A model generated the notes under the pieces. It saw only the letters and a program-made list of their open reading frames with translations. It was not told where the DNA came from and ran no database searches. From Bacteroidia bacterium (GTDB taxonomy: Bacteria; Bacteroidota; Bacteroidia; Palsa-965), in the NCBI GenBank assembly GCA_023151315.1, contig JAKLJE010000005.1, positions 1 through 64,000 of the forward strand: DNA of 64,000 nucleotides, written 5' to 3'. Shown here piece after piece: positions 9,231-15,790 of the stretch (positions within the stretch are counted from its first letter, which is position 1; each line of letters opens with the position of its first letter). A program made the translations under genes and the position numbers.

Positions 9231-9238
9231 CAAAGATA
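9231..9238 (-). promoter_or_regulatory. -7 box (TATCTTTG) three bases before ctaA
   Basis: On the minus strand TATCTTTG matches TAnnTTTG and ends three bases before the ctaA ATG. The -33 region falls in the adjoining low-complexity sequence and has no clear TTTG. Confidence 0.5.
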
Positions 9239-9246
9239 AGGGCAAT

Positions 9247-9362
9247 CGGGGTTCGGGATGCGGGATTCGGGCAAACGGGATTCGGGAGACGGAAGACGAG
9301 ATTCGGGATTAGGGATTAGGGATTAGGGATTAGGGATTAGGACAATCGGGATTTGGGTTAGG
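9247..9362. repeat. Low-complexity tract with GGGATTA heptamers
   Basis: The tract is built from variants of GGGATTCGG and contains about five consecutive GGGATTA heptamers at roughly 9304-9339. It separates ctaA from the first of the cassette-like genes. Slippage-prone repeats of this type are common between Bacteroidota genes; no function is apparent. Confidence 0.85.
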
Positions 9363-9379
9363 GGAAATGAATTGGTAAA

Positions 9380-9435
9380 TTTCAGGAAGAAATCGCTGCA
9401 GACATTGCGACTGATACCAAAATAGCTAGAAGTAA
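9380..9435 (+). other. attC-like end, site A (before the first cassette-like gene)
   Basis: ATACCAAAATAGCTAGAAGTAA (its GCTAG at 9425-9429) lines up with the right ends of the spacers further on, which share CAATCC..AAA..G(T/C)TAG....AA. Only the right half is recognisable. It would mark the left border of the first cassette, 17 bp before the ATG at 9446. Weak taken alone; supported by sites B, D and E. Confidence 0.35.
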
Positions 9436-9445
9436 CTTCAAAAAT

Positions 9446-9895
9446 ATGGAATACCTTAAAGAGAATAAGAAGTCTCCATTATTCGTTCTTACATTCTCCA
9501 TAAGCGTAATTCTTCTTGGCATTTCATTGAGTCAAGATGCTTATTATACAGGTGATCGCCAAGACTCAGTTGGCTCTTCATCTTTTATTGCATTTCTTTT
9601 CGGCTGGATGAATATTGCGGGGCCAGGAATCTCATGGCTTGCGAATCCTGCACTTATAATATCTTATATACAACATTCTAGAGGAAAATTGAAGCACGCA
9701 CTATATTATTCATTGGCCGCACTTTTACTTTGCCTTATATTCTTGTTGTTTCGTGAAATCATCGTAAGCGAAGCGGGACATACGGGTGAAATTACAGGTT
9801 ATGGTCTTGGATACTGGTTGTGGTTAAGTAGTATATCAATCAATGCGATAGGCATTGGATTCAATTTTAAAAAGAGCATGAGCAGAAACGAATAG
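9446..9895 (+). CDS. Unrecognised small membrane protein (first cassette-like gene)
   Basis: I do not recognise this 149-residue protein. It has about four hydrophobic segments: residues 12-30 (PLFVLTFSISVILLGISL), about 48-80, about 88-110 (YYSLAALLLCLIFLLF) and about 124-142. Short charged ends suggest both termini are cytoplasmic. It starts 17 bp after attC-like site A and ends about 85 bp before site B, in the same orientation as the next three genes. Its base composition is visibly more AT-rich than the conserved genes around it. Confidence 0.65.
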   Translation: MEYLKENKKSPLFVLTFSISVILLGISLSQDAYYTGDRQDSVGSSSFIAFLFGWMNIAGPGISWLANPALIISYIQHSRGKLKHALYYSLAALLLCLIFLLFREIIVSEAGHTGEITGYGLGYWLWLSSISINAIGIGFNFKKSMSRNE

Positions 9896-9980
9896 TGCAT
9901 GTCTTTCATAAAATTTACTAACGAAGTTAACCGTAGATGAAATTCGTATTGTTGATAGCATAACAGACTTAGAGCATTTT

Positions 9981-10055
9981 GCTACTAATGCGATTTTCAT
10001 GTAACTTTCTTAAGCACTAGAGCGAGAGATGTCAATCCGAAAAATGTTAGTCGCA
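9981..10055 (+). other. attC-like spacer, site B
   Basis: The spacer between the first two small genes starts GCTACTAATGCGATTTTCAT (9981) and ends CAATCCGAAAAATGTTAG (GTTAG at 10046-10050). The ACTAA and GTTAG ends are inverted partners, as in the R'' and R' boxes of integron attC sites. The 3' end is closely similar to sites D and E. The next gene starts 5 bp after GTTAG, which is typical of integron cassettes. Confidence 0.45.
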
Positions 10056-10481
10056 ATGGTTAGAAAATCAAATATCCGATTTTTAGTTGTAGCATGTCTA
10101 TTCCTGCTATTCGGCTCTTATGCTTCACGTAAAGGTTTTTTCGTCAAAGATGATCTAATTGGCACGTGGTCTGTTGGTTATCGCGATACTATTGCTGATA
10201 GAATACTATTTTCTCCAAGTTGGAGGTACGAGTTCTATGCTAACGGAACATATAAAGAAAACAGGAAGTACTTCGTAGCCGGACATGGTAAAATTCAAGT
10301 TCTTGGCGACTGGCGGATTCAAAACGACTTTTTAGTGCTGGATGAAAACGACACACTGGGCATGGAAGTTGGACCCGACACACTGAAAATGACAATTTCA
10401 AACAGGAAACTATTTTGGGTGATAGGCGAAGAAGGGGAGAATGGCTCCGATACCGTTTACATGTTTTTAAAGAAAAAGTAA
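10056..10481 (+). CDS. Lipocalin-like secreted or anchored small protein (second cassette-like gene)
   Basis: From the ATG at 10056 the product has 141 residues: a hydrophobic N-terminus (FLVVACLFLLFGSYA) acting as signal peptide or anchor, then a small beta-barrel pattern DLIGTWSV...YEFYANGTY...GDWRIQNDFLVL that resembles lipocalin-like domains common in Bacteroidota. In-frame starts at 10029 and 10044 exist, but they lie upstream of or inside the attC-like GTTAG box, so a start at 10056 fits a cassette better. The C-terminal part of the gene at 11469 has the same lipocalin-like layout. Ligand and role are unknown. Confidence 0.6.
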   Translation: MVRKSNIRFLVVACLFLLFGSYASRKGFFVKDDLIGTWSVGYRDTIADRILFSPSWRYEFYANGTYKENRKYFVAGHGKIQVLGDWRIQNDFLVLDENDTLGMEVGPDTLKMTISNRKLFWVIGEEGENGSDTVYMFLKKK

Positions 10482-10483
10482 CT

Positions 10484-10570
10484 GCTACTAACAAAGCATA
10501 GTTCACCGCGCTTTTCATGTATATTTAGTTCAAGTGAAGTGCTCAGCGAAAAGTAAACGAAGTGAATTAC
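10484..10570 (+). other. attC-like spacer, site C (right end degenerate)
   Basis: It starts GCTACTAACAAAGC, like site B, and its middle ACCGCGCTTTTCATGTATAT matches site E once a 14-bp insertion in E is allowed for. The expected GTTAG at the right end is missing, so this site is probably decayed or cannot recombine. It lies between the genes ending at 10481 and starting at 10576. Confidence 0.4.
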
Positions 10571-10575
10571 AACAT

Positions 10576-11358
10576 ATGCGAATAGTTGCACTAATCATAG
10601 CACATTTACTAGGTACGTTTGCAGGGTATTGTCAAACACAACTTCTCAAGAACTACGATTTTGACAAAGGCGGTTACTATATTCTTGGAGTATACAGCGA
10701 AGCGGATCGAAACGGCCTGAGGGATTCAATTGGAGAATTCTATACTGATAGTATTCCAATTCTGAATCAATTCAAGCAAGAATGGACGTTTGATCAGCCA
10801 AGTCCCCGATATGCTTGCGGATATCATTACACAGTTTACATATGTAAAGATGGATTGCCTATTGAACATTTCTTCATTAATTTAAATTGCAATGTCATTG
10901 TCTCCGGCAAGAGTTGCTTCTATTTTGACGCTCACAAGCTCAGAGTTTTCAAAGGAAAACTAAAAAGACCGATACGCAAGAATGATAAGTTTGAATCAAT
11001 AAAGGAAGCGAGAACAAAAAGGAGTGAGATTCTTACTCAACCGAAACTCATAACCACGTTTACACCAAACTGGATGAAATTTGAAGGTGAATTCAGTTTC
11101 ACCTATTCATGTCCTGCTGGAAGTAATGACTGCTTAAGTCAAGACGATAGCTTATTACAACAACTAGCTTTAGAAATTCAATCAGCGTACCCTGAAGAAA
11201 TTTTCGAATTACAGAGTGCCGGAGGTTCATCAACTGAACTTTTCGTTAATGTTCGGTGCAATAAAACTCTTGCTGACAAGTTCAAACTTTATCCTCTATC
11301 GTGGAATAAGTGGGAAGCGTATCCGCTTTATCTAACAAGTTACTGGGTTCCGATGTAA
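10576..11358 (+). CDS. Unrecognised secreted protein (third cassette-like gene)
   Basis: I do not recognise this 260-residue protein. The ATG at 10576 gives a signal peptide (MRIVALIIAHLLGTFAGYCQ); an in-frame GTG at 10534 would extend it without purpose. The mature part is mixed alpha/beta with several Cys residues (CGYHYTVYICKDG, LNCNVIVSGKSC, YSCPAGSNDC), so disulfides are possible after export. It sits between attC-like sites C and D and keeps the orientation of its neighbours. Confidence 0.6.
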   Translation: MRIVALIIAHLLGTFAGYCQTQLLKNYDFDKGGYYILGVYSEADRNGLRDSIGEFYTDSIPILNQFKQEWTFDQPSPRYACGYHYTVYICKDGLPIEHFFINLNCNVIVSGKSCFYFDAHKLRVFKGKLKRPIRKNDKFESIKEARTKRSEILTQPKLITTFTPNWMKFEGEFSFTYSCPAGSNDCLSQDDSLLQQLALEIQSAYPEEIFELQSAGGSSTELFVNVRCNKTLADKFKLYPLSWNKWEAYPLYLTSYWVPM

Positions 11359-11362
11359 AGCG

Positions 11363-11453
11363 GTTGACAACAGTGCAATGCTTCCACCCGCATTTATAAA
11401 TAATTAATTCAAGGAAAAGCGCATCACGCCAATCCCCAAAACGTTAGACACAA
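11363..11453 (+). other. attC-like spacer, site D
   Basis: The spacer ends GCATCACGCCAATCCCCAAA followed by ACGTTAGACACAA (GTTAG at 11443-11447), nearly the same as the right end of site E. A partial left partner is TTGACAAC at 11364-11371. The gene starting at 11469 follows 21 bp after GTTAG. Confidence 0.45.
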
Positions 11454-11468
11454 TATATACGATAGTAC

Positions 11469-12092
11469 ATGAAATGGAGTAAGTACAGAATCCATCATTC
11501 ACAAAAGAACATGATTGACCTTTATTGTCGTCAGAAAGGTGAGCAGGTAGAAGTTTACACGACCAATGCTGATGACAATAAGCTTAAAGTTTTAACTCGT
11601 GATATTCTAACAGGCAACCTGAGTGAATTGGTTTTAGATCAATATTCTAATCCAATCAATTGGGAATTGGTCAACCACGATTTCAGTTCCTACAAGCCGG
11701 AATTTGATATGGCTGAAGCAAGAAAAAGACATGGACACACGGATAATCTTGAATACATAAAATATCAGATTGCAAATGCCATCAACAACACACATAACAA
11801 CCGTGGATTTTCCCGTTATCTCAAAAAAAACATAATTGGAACATGGGCTGAGAAACAATTGACTTTGAGTTTTTCCGAAGACGGAACCTACGTTTTCAAG
11901 GGAAAGTGGAAACCATCAACAGCTCTCGCAGGTGTCCCCGAAACAGGAACTTATACTTTGTCAAGTAATATGTTATTGTTTTGGGGAAATCAAAATTCCG
12001 GTGTACGAACTCAGATAGTTGATTTGGTTGATGATAAGATTTACTTCCCGGGATATTCAGGGCAACTATTTTTTACGATGACGAAGCAGTAA
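11469..12092 (+). CDS. Unrecognised protein with C-terminal lipocalin-like domain (fourth cassette-like gene)
   Basis: The 207-residue product has no signal peptide. Residues 1-120 are a mixed alpha/beta part I do not recognise. From about 120 the pattern NIIGTWAEKQLTLSFSEDGTY...GTYTLSSNMLLFWG resembles a lipocalin-like domain, also seen in the product of the gene starting at 10056. It lies between attC-like sites D and E, in the same orientation as the other three small genes, and is AT-rich. Confidence 0.6.
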   Translation: MKWSKYRIHHSQKNMIDLYCRQKGEQVEVYTTNADDNKLKVLTRDILTGNLSELVLDQYSNPINWELVNHDFSSYKPEFDMAEARKRHGHTDNLEYIKYQIANAINNTHNNRGFSRYLKKNIIGTWAEKQLTLSFSEDGTYVFKGKWKPSTALAGVPETGTYTLSSNMLLFWGNQNSGVRTQIVDLVDDKIYFPGYSGQLFFTMTKQ

Positions 12093-12099
12093 GCTTGTG

Positions 12100-12183
12100 C
12101 CTAACCGCGCATTAGCTCCGTAGGCTTTTCAGTATATTTATTAGAAGTAAAAACGCATCGCACCAATCCTCAAAGCGCTAGGC
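12100..12183 (+). other. attC-like spacer, site E (best-preserved)
   Basis: The 84-bp element begins GCCTAAC (12100-12106) and ends GCTAGGC (12177-12183), inverted partners at six of seven positions and close to the attC R'' and R' consensus. Inside are ACCGCGC, CTTTTCAGTATATTTA and GCATCGCACCAATCCTCAAA, shared with sites B, C and D. It lies 8 bp after the fourth small gene. Confidence 0.5.
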
Positions 12184-12260
12184 GTAATTTTGAGGAAACT
12201 CTATAACAACAGACTTTTCGCCGAAGAGTATTTAAATATTGTTAAACACCCCAACATTTT

Positions 12261-12316
12261 AACTACATATAGGGTATATATAAATATAATAACTACATTT
12301 GTGGTAAATATATATA
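12261..12316 (+). promoter_or_regulatory. Imperfect direct repeats upstream of padR (possible operator/promoter)
   Basis: AACTACATATAGGGTATATA (from 12261) and AACTACATTTGTGGTAAATA (from 12291) are imperfect direct repeats directly before the padR start at 12321. The second contains TACATTTG, which fits the -7 consensus. PadR proteins often repress their own operon, so this is a plausible autoregulatory site; that is inference. Confidence 0.45.
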
Positions 12317-12320
12317 AGAT

Positions 12321-12653
12321 ATGAGCCAATATCATTTAGGAGAATTTGAAGAGATAGTCTTATTAACAGTGGCCATCTTGGATGGTAAAGCCTATGGAAT
12401 AAGTATAATAGAAGAAATAGAAGTACGAATTGAAAGAAATGTAAGCTTAGGAGCACTTCAGACTGTTTTAAAGAGACTGGAAGAAAAAGGATTATTGCGA
12501 TCCGAATTCGGGGAAGCAACAAAAGTAAGAGGCGGAAAGAGAAAAAGATTTTATGAAATCACATCGAAGGGAAGACAAATTTTACGTGACACAAAAGAGC
12601 AAAGGGTTTCATTATGGAATGCAATTCCTAAAACAGTTTTAAAATTTTCATAA
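12321..12653 (+). CDS. PadR family transcriptional regulator
   Basis: The 110-residue protein is a short PadR-type winged-helix regulator: LGEFEEIVLLTVAILDGKAYG, a recognition part around SLGALQTVLKRLEEKGLL (about 47-64), and the wing VRGGKRKRFYEITSKG (about 73-88). PadR proteins are dimeric repressors, often of membrane stress or efflux genes. Its stop overlaps the start of the next gene by one base, so the two are translationally coupled. The pair is strongly AT-rich compared with the surroundings, which suggests horizontal origin. Confidence 0.88.
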   Translation: MSQYHLGEFEEIVLLTVAILDGKAYGISIIEEIEVRIERNVSLGALQTVLKRLEEKGLLRSEFGEATKVRGGKRKRFYEITSKGRQILRDTKEQRVSLWNAIPKTVLKFS

Positions 12654-13177
12654 TGAAACCTACTGAGGATAAGCCGCCAAAATTATTTGTAAAATTCTTT
12701 CGCTGGTTCTGTAATACAGATTTTCAAGAGGAAATTGAAGGTGATCTTTTTGAAAGCTATAAAAACTATTCTGAACGATTCGGAAAGAAAAAAGCGAAAT
12801 GGTTATTTATTAAAGAAGTACTATTTCTTTTCAGACCGGCAATCATTGGAAATATAAATCAGTTAATGAATATAAATTCGACAATCATGAGTTCAAAAAA
12901 CGGAAGACTAATTGCAATAATGGCAACCATGATGGGACTATTGATTATTCCATTAATTGCAATGCAATTTAGCAAAGAAGTCAATTGGAGTATTTTTGAC
13001 TTCGTTGTAATGGGCGCATTACTTTTATCTACAGGTTTATTATGTGAGCTTGTTCTGAGAAAAGTAAAAACAACTAGAAACAGGATCATCATTTGTGGTG
13101 CAGTCGTTTTTATCTTTTTATTAGTTTGGGCGGAACTCGCTGTTGGTATATTCGGGACAGCATTTGCCGGAACTTAA
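12653..13177 (+). CDS. Permease-prefix-domain membrane protein, PadR partner
   Basis: The 174-residue protein starts with a cytoplasmic segment (KFFRWFCNTDFQEEIEGDLFESY, about residues 15-37) typical of the permease prefix domain found before MacB/FtsX-like permeases in PadR-controlled systems. Three hydrophobic helices follow, at about 85-107, 112-134 and 143-172. The MacB/FtsX part is absent, so this is either a short stand-alone member or a reduced permease. It overlaps padR by one base. The ligand or transported compound is unknown. Confidence 0.7.
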   Translation: MKPTEDKPPKLFVKFFRWFCNTDFQEEIEGDLFESYKNYSERFGKKKAKWLFIKEVLFLFRPAIIGNINQLMNINSTIMSSKNGRLIAIMATMMGLLIIPLIAMQFSKEVNWSIFDFVVMGALLLSTGLLCELVLRKVKTTRNRIIICGAVVFIFLLVWAELAVGIFGTAFAGT

Positions 13178-13185
13178 GAAGGAAA

Positions 13186-13222
13186 AACTACCGCTAACAG
13201 TACATACACGAAAGCGGTAGTT
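13186..13222. other. Hairpin downstream of the PadR operon
   Basis: AACTACCGCT (13186-13195) and AGCGGTAGTT (13213-13222) form a perfect 10-bp stem with a 17-base loop, starting 9 bp after the stop codon. No T-run follows, so it is not a canonical terminator, although it may still act as a 3' stabiliser. Confidence 0.5.
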
Positions 13223-13320
13223 CAATAGATAAATCAAGCTTTGTGCATCTATCAAAGTTTGTGTTTGGCTGAAAGAGAATAGCTCCGTAATCGTCAACTT
13301 CGGGCAGCTGCAACCTGTAT

Positions 13321-13404
13321 CTCACCGCACTCGTCCCTCTGCCCGCTTCGCATAAAACCCGCCATTGTCGCGGATCTTCACGAAGAGCGATTGTGCAGCT
13401 TCTG
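13321..13404 (-). pseudogene. Remnant copy of the 3' end of the anti-sigma/TPR gene
   Basis: On the minus strand this encodes about 27 residues (AAQSLFVKIRDNGG, then FYAKRAEGRVR and stop) that match the C-terminus of the intact gene at 14127-15221 (FYAKQAEGRLR and stop), sharing the stop position and differing at scattered bases. Nothing upstream matches. It is a broken duplicate that now lies on the other side of the transposase from its source gene. Confidence 0.8.
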
Positions 13405-13479
13405 CTTTCGGTTGTATGCAGGCCTGAAAGAACAAGATGATTCGGCTTCGCAAGGAATAGCACTTGGCGGAGTCTTTTT

Positions 13480-13505
13480 TCGGGTGTGGATTAATCCACA
13501 CCCGA
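13480..13505. repeat. 26-bp perfect palindrome, copy 1 (REP-like)
   Basis: This perfect palindrome is centred on TGTGGATTAATCCACA, with arms TCGGG and CCCGA. The same 16-bp core recurs in copy 2 at 13638-13663. Both lie upstream of the RAYT-type transposase gene, the usual arrangement for REP palindromes and their transposase. Confidence 0.85.
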
Positions 13506-13583
13506 GGATGCGAAGTTCGGAGATTCGATCCAAACAAATTCCATTTTAAACGCTTACACCCGACTGAAAGTATTTGTTTTCGG

Positions 13584-13622
13584 AATTATTCGGAATTGAC
13601 GCCGTACACTTGCCGAATAATT
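13584..13622. repeat. Inverted repeat between the two palindromes
   Basis: AATTATTCGG (13584-13593) and CCGAATAATT (13613-13622) pair perfectly over 10 bp with a 19-base loop. It lies between the two REP-like palindromes, so the 200 bp upstream of the transposase can form three hairpins. Confidence 0.7.
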
Positions 13623-13637
13623 AATGCAAGTCAAATT

Positions 13638-13663
13638 GATGATGTGGATTAATCCACATCATC
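13638..13663. repeat. 26-bp perfect palindrome, copy 2 (REP-like)
   Basis: This perfect palindrome has the core TGTGGATTAATCCACA with arms GATGA and TCATC. It ends 15 bp before the transposase start. The arms differ from copy 1 while the core is identical, which points to selection on the core. Confidence 0.85.
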
Positions 13664-13678
13664 CCAAAACATAACACA

Positions 13679-14122
13679 ATGTCAAAACACTCCATCCACC
13701 GCATCCACTTCTTCGTCACATTCGCAGTAAACAATCACAGCAATCTGATCCGATCCGCAGTAAGCAAAAGACTATACGCATGTATCAAATCTGAATTACG
13801 TTCTCTGGGTTGCACGTGCATCGCCATTGGTGGAATGGCTGATCACATCCATATCCTTTACTCGCAAAATCCTACAAAAGCTCCGGCAGATATCATCAAG
13901 CACATCAAAGGACATTCCTCCCACTTCATCAATGGACTTAATCTGATTCCGGAACATTTTTCCTGGCAAAAGGGATACGGAATGCTGTCAATTCACAGCG
14001 ATAATATCCCGCAGTATACAGCACAAATCAACAATCAAAATCTTTATCACAAAAACAAAACTTTCCTTCAGGAAAATGAAGAGGCGTTCGCTATCAATTA
14101 CATCCTCAATAAGGCTTCATAA
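13679..14122 (+). CDS. RAYT-type (IS200/Y1 HUH family) transposase
   Basis: The 147-residue protein is a single-domain Y1 HUH nuclease. The HUH motif is HIH in GGMADHIHIL (about residues 56-65), the KGHSSHFIN segment follows, and the probable catalytic Tyr lies in IPQYTAQINNQ (about 113-123). It ends in YHKNKTFLQENEEAF as in other members. These enzymes cut single-stranded DNA at hairpins. Two identical-core palindromes lie upstream, none downstream, and no TnpB gene is present. A partial copy of the gene that follows lies on its far side. Whether it is a mobile IS200 element or a domesticated RAYT cannot be decided here. Confidence 0.88.
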   Translation: MSKHSIHRIHFFVTFAVNNHSNLIRSAVSKRLYACIKSELRSLGCTCIAIGGMADHIHILYSQNPTKAPADIIKHIKGHSSHFINGLNLIPEHFSWQKGYGMLSIHSDNIPQYTAQINNQNLYHKNKTFLQENEEAFAINYILNKAS

Positions 14123-14126
14123 TCTC

Positions 14127-15221
14127 TCACCGCAATCTCCCCTCCGCCTGCTTCGCATAAAACCCGCCGTTGTCGCGAATCTTCACAAAGAGCGATTGTG
14201 CCGCATCTGAATCTCCGTTGCCCTCCAACGCCAGAGCTTTGTACCATTCTGCTTCTTCGTCGAACACGTTGTTTTCTGCAGAAATGATTTTATCGAGCAA
14301 AGGAATGGCCTTTGAGTACATTTCGAGTTTCACGTAACTCACCGCTGTATAGAAAAGCGCATTGATGTCGTCGGGATTGTGTTCGAGCAATGTTTCCATC
14401 TTGCCAATGCAGCGACCATAACGACCATCACGAAACGCAAGCAATCCTTCACGCAGAAACTGATCTGCAGGAACCATGCGCACAGGCAAATCGTCTTTCT
14501 CTTCTTTGGAATCACCGAGACCGTCTTCCGTTTCGTACTTCGCAGGTGTTCCGGTCAACGGTAAATCGCGAACTTCAATTTCATCTTTGTAATACAAATC
14601 GTAGTTCGTCACTTTCAAATCAACAATGAATCCAACCTGTGCATTGTAATTCGCTTCAGGTTTCTTAGGTACAACAGGTTCTGTGTTCAGTAAAACCGGA
14701 TTCTCGGAAGGAATCACGATGGCTTCAATGAAAGTGTCAATCACATTTACCGTTACTGCAGAGTCCTTTGTTATTTGCTTCTGCATCGGAACGGAAACTG
14801 CAACTGTCTTTGCTTCCGGATTCACAAAGTGATCGTCAGATGGAGAAAGCGGATTCTCAGGAACCATTGGAAGTGAAAGCTGAGTTGATGTGTTGTCGGC
14901 AATTTGTTTCGTTTCGTTCGAAGGACCGCTAGTCAAAAACAGAACGGTAACTACAATTGCTGCAACAGCGGCCAGACTGAGTCCTATGGTCCATCCGTTG
15001 AGTAAAGAACTCGTTCCGCTTTTCGCTGCGATTTCTTTCTTTATGAAATCAAGATCAGCGAAAGCACCTGGCACAAGTTTGTATCCTTCCAATGCTTCGC
15101 GAGAAAGTTCACAATCGTCGAGCAGATGTTGTACGCGCTGCGACTCCTCCGCAGAAAGTTTATTCTGCAGGAACAGTTCCAGCTGTTCGGCACTCAGCAA
15201 TGTATTTCGGGATGTGTTCAT
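14127..15221 (-). CDS. Anti-sigma-factor-like membrane protein with C-terminal TPR repeats
   Basis: The 364-residue protein has a cytoplasmic N-terminus (LSAEQLELFLQNKLSAEES...DDCELSREALEGY) resembling the anti-sigma/zinc-finger-like region of ECF partners, one membrane helix at about 77-97 (IGLSLAAVAAIVVTVLFLT), and a periplasmic part ending in TPR-like helices (about 255-360). It overlaps the upstream ECF sigma gene in ATGA fashion, so it probably binds and controls that sigma factor. The classic His-Cys-Cys zinc motif is not clear. A broken copy of its last 27 codons lies at 13321-13404. Confidence 0.75.
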   Translation of the reverse strand: MNTSRNTLLSAEQLELFLQNKLSAEESQRVQHLLDDCELSREALEGYKLVPGAFADLDFIKKEIAAKSGTSSLLNGWTIGLSLAAVAAIVVTVLFLTSGPSNETKQIADNTSTQLSLPMVPENPLSPSDDHFVNPEAKTVAVSVPMQKQITKDSAVTVNVIDTFIEAIVIPSENPVLLNTEPVVPKKPEANYNAQVGFIVDLKVTNYDLYYKDEIEVRDLPLTGTPAKYETEDGLGDSKEEKDDLPVRMVPADQFLREGLLAFRDGRYGRCIGKMETLLEHNPDDINALFYTAVSYVKLEMYSKAIPLLDKIISAENNVFDEEAEWYKALALEGNGDSDAAQSLFVKIRDNGGFYAKQAEGRLR

Positions 15222-15790
15222 TGCTTTTCAAGTATTAATTTGAGATTGCGCTTACCGTTCTGAATGTGACTTTTCACTTGCTTCTCATTCATTCCGGTGA
15301 TGTTGCAGATCTCTTTGTACGATTTATCTTTCAGATAAAACAATTCAATGCACAAACGCTGCTCTTCACCCAATGCCGAAACAGCATCTTCCAATCGCTT
15401 GAGTCGTTGTTCCTTCGACAACACCAGCTCCATGTCCTGCTCTTCATACGCTGCTTCTTCGTCTGCAGCGTAACGTTCTTCACGATTGTCGTTCACCTGC
15501 TGTTTGCGCAGATCTGAAATGCAATAATTGCGTGCCACGAACATGAGCCATGTTTTCACATTCTCGGGAGAATTTTTCTTCAGAGCTTCGAAGAGTTTTT
15601 CGAAAATCTGCAGGACTGCATCTCTCGCCTGTTCGCGATCGCGGTAATATTTCAGACAAACGCCGTACATCAGGTGCGCGTATCGTATGTACAGTTCGCC
15701 CACAAAAGCCTTATCACCGCTCGATTGATACGAACGAATGAGCTCCTCATCGCTGAGGCTGCTTTTCTTCTTCCATGGGAAAAACCTCAT
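15218..15790 (-). CDS. ECF RNA polymerase sigma factor
   Basis: The 190-residue protein has region 2 (LYIRYAHLMYGVCLKYYRDREQARDAVLQIFEKLFEAL, about 28-65, including the -10 recognition helix) and region 4 (EEQRLCIELFYLKDKSYKEICNITGMNEKQVKSHIQNGKRNL, about 143-184). It directs RNA polymerase to a small set of envelope or stress promoters. The start ATG is at 15790. The stop overlaps the start of the anti-sigma-like gene (ATGA), which indicates translational coupling of the pair. Confidence 0.92.
   Translation of the reverse strand: MRFFPWKKKSSLSDEELIRSYQSSGDKAFVGELYIRYAHLMYGVCLKYYRDREQARDAVLQIFEKLFEALKKNSPENVKTWLMFVARNYCISDLRKQQVNDNREERYAADEEAAYEEQDMELVLSKEQRLKRLEDAVSALGEEQRLCIELFYLKDKSYKEICNITGMNEKQVKSHIQNGKRNLKLILEKQ

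Noticed and set aside
9446-12092. Ordinary operon explanation of the four small genes
   Set aside because: Spacers of about 90-160 bp with shared inverted-type ends are unlike normal operon gaps, so the cassette view is preferred, although not proved.
13186-13222. Hairpin after the PadR operon as a terminator
   Set aside because: The stem is perfect, but no T-run follows and the loop is long, so it is recorded as a hairpin only.
13194-13463. Possible small gene on the minus strand around the remnant of the anti-sigma gene
   Set aside because: The frame is a mix of the shifted remnant and non-coding sequence, with no consistent protein pattern; only the short remnant is supported.
13464-13652. 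62-codon frame upstream of the transposase
   Set aside because: It runs through two palindromes and has no protein-like pattern, so it is probably non-coding.
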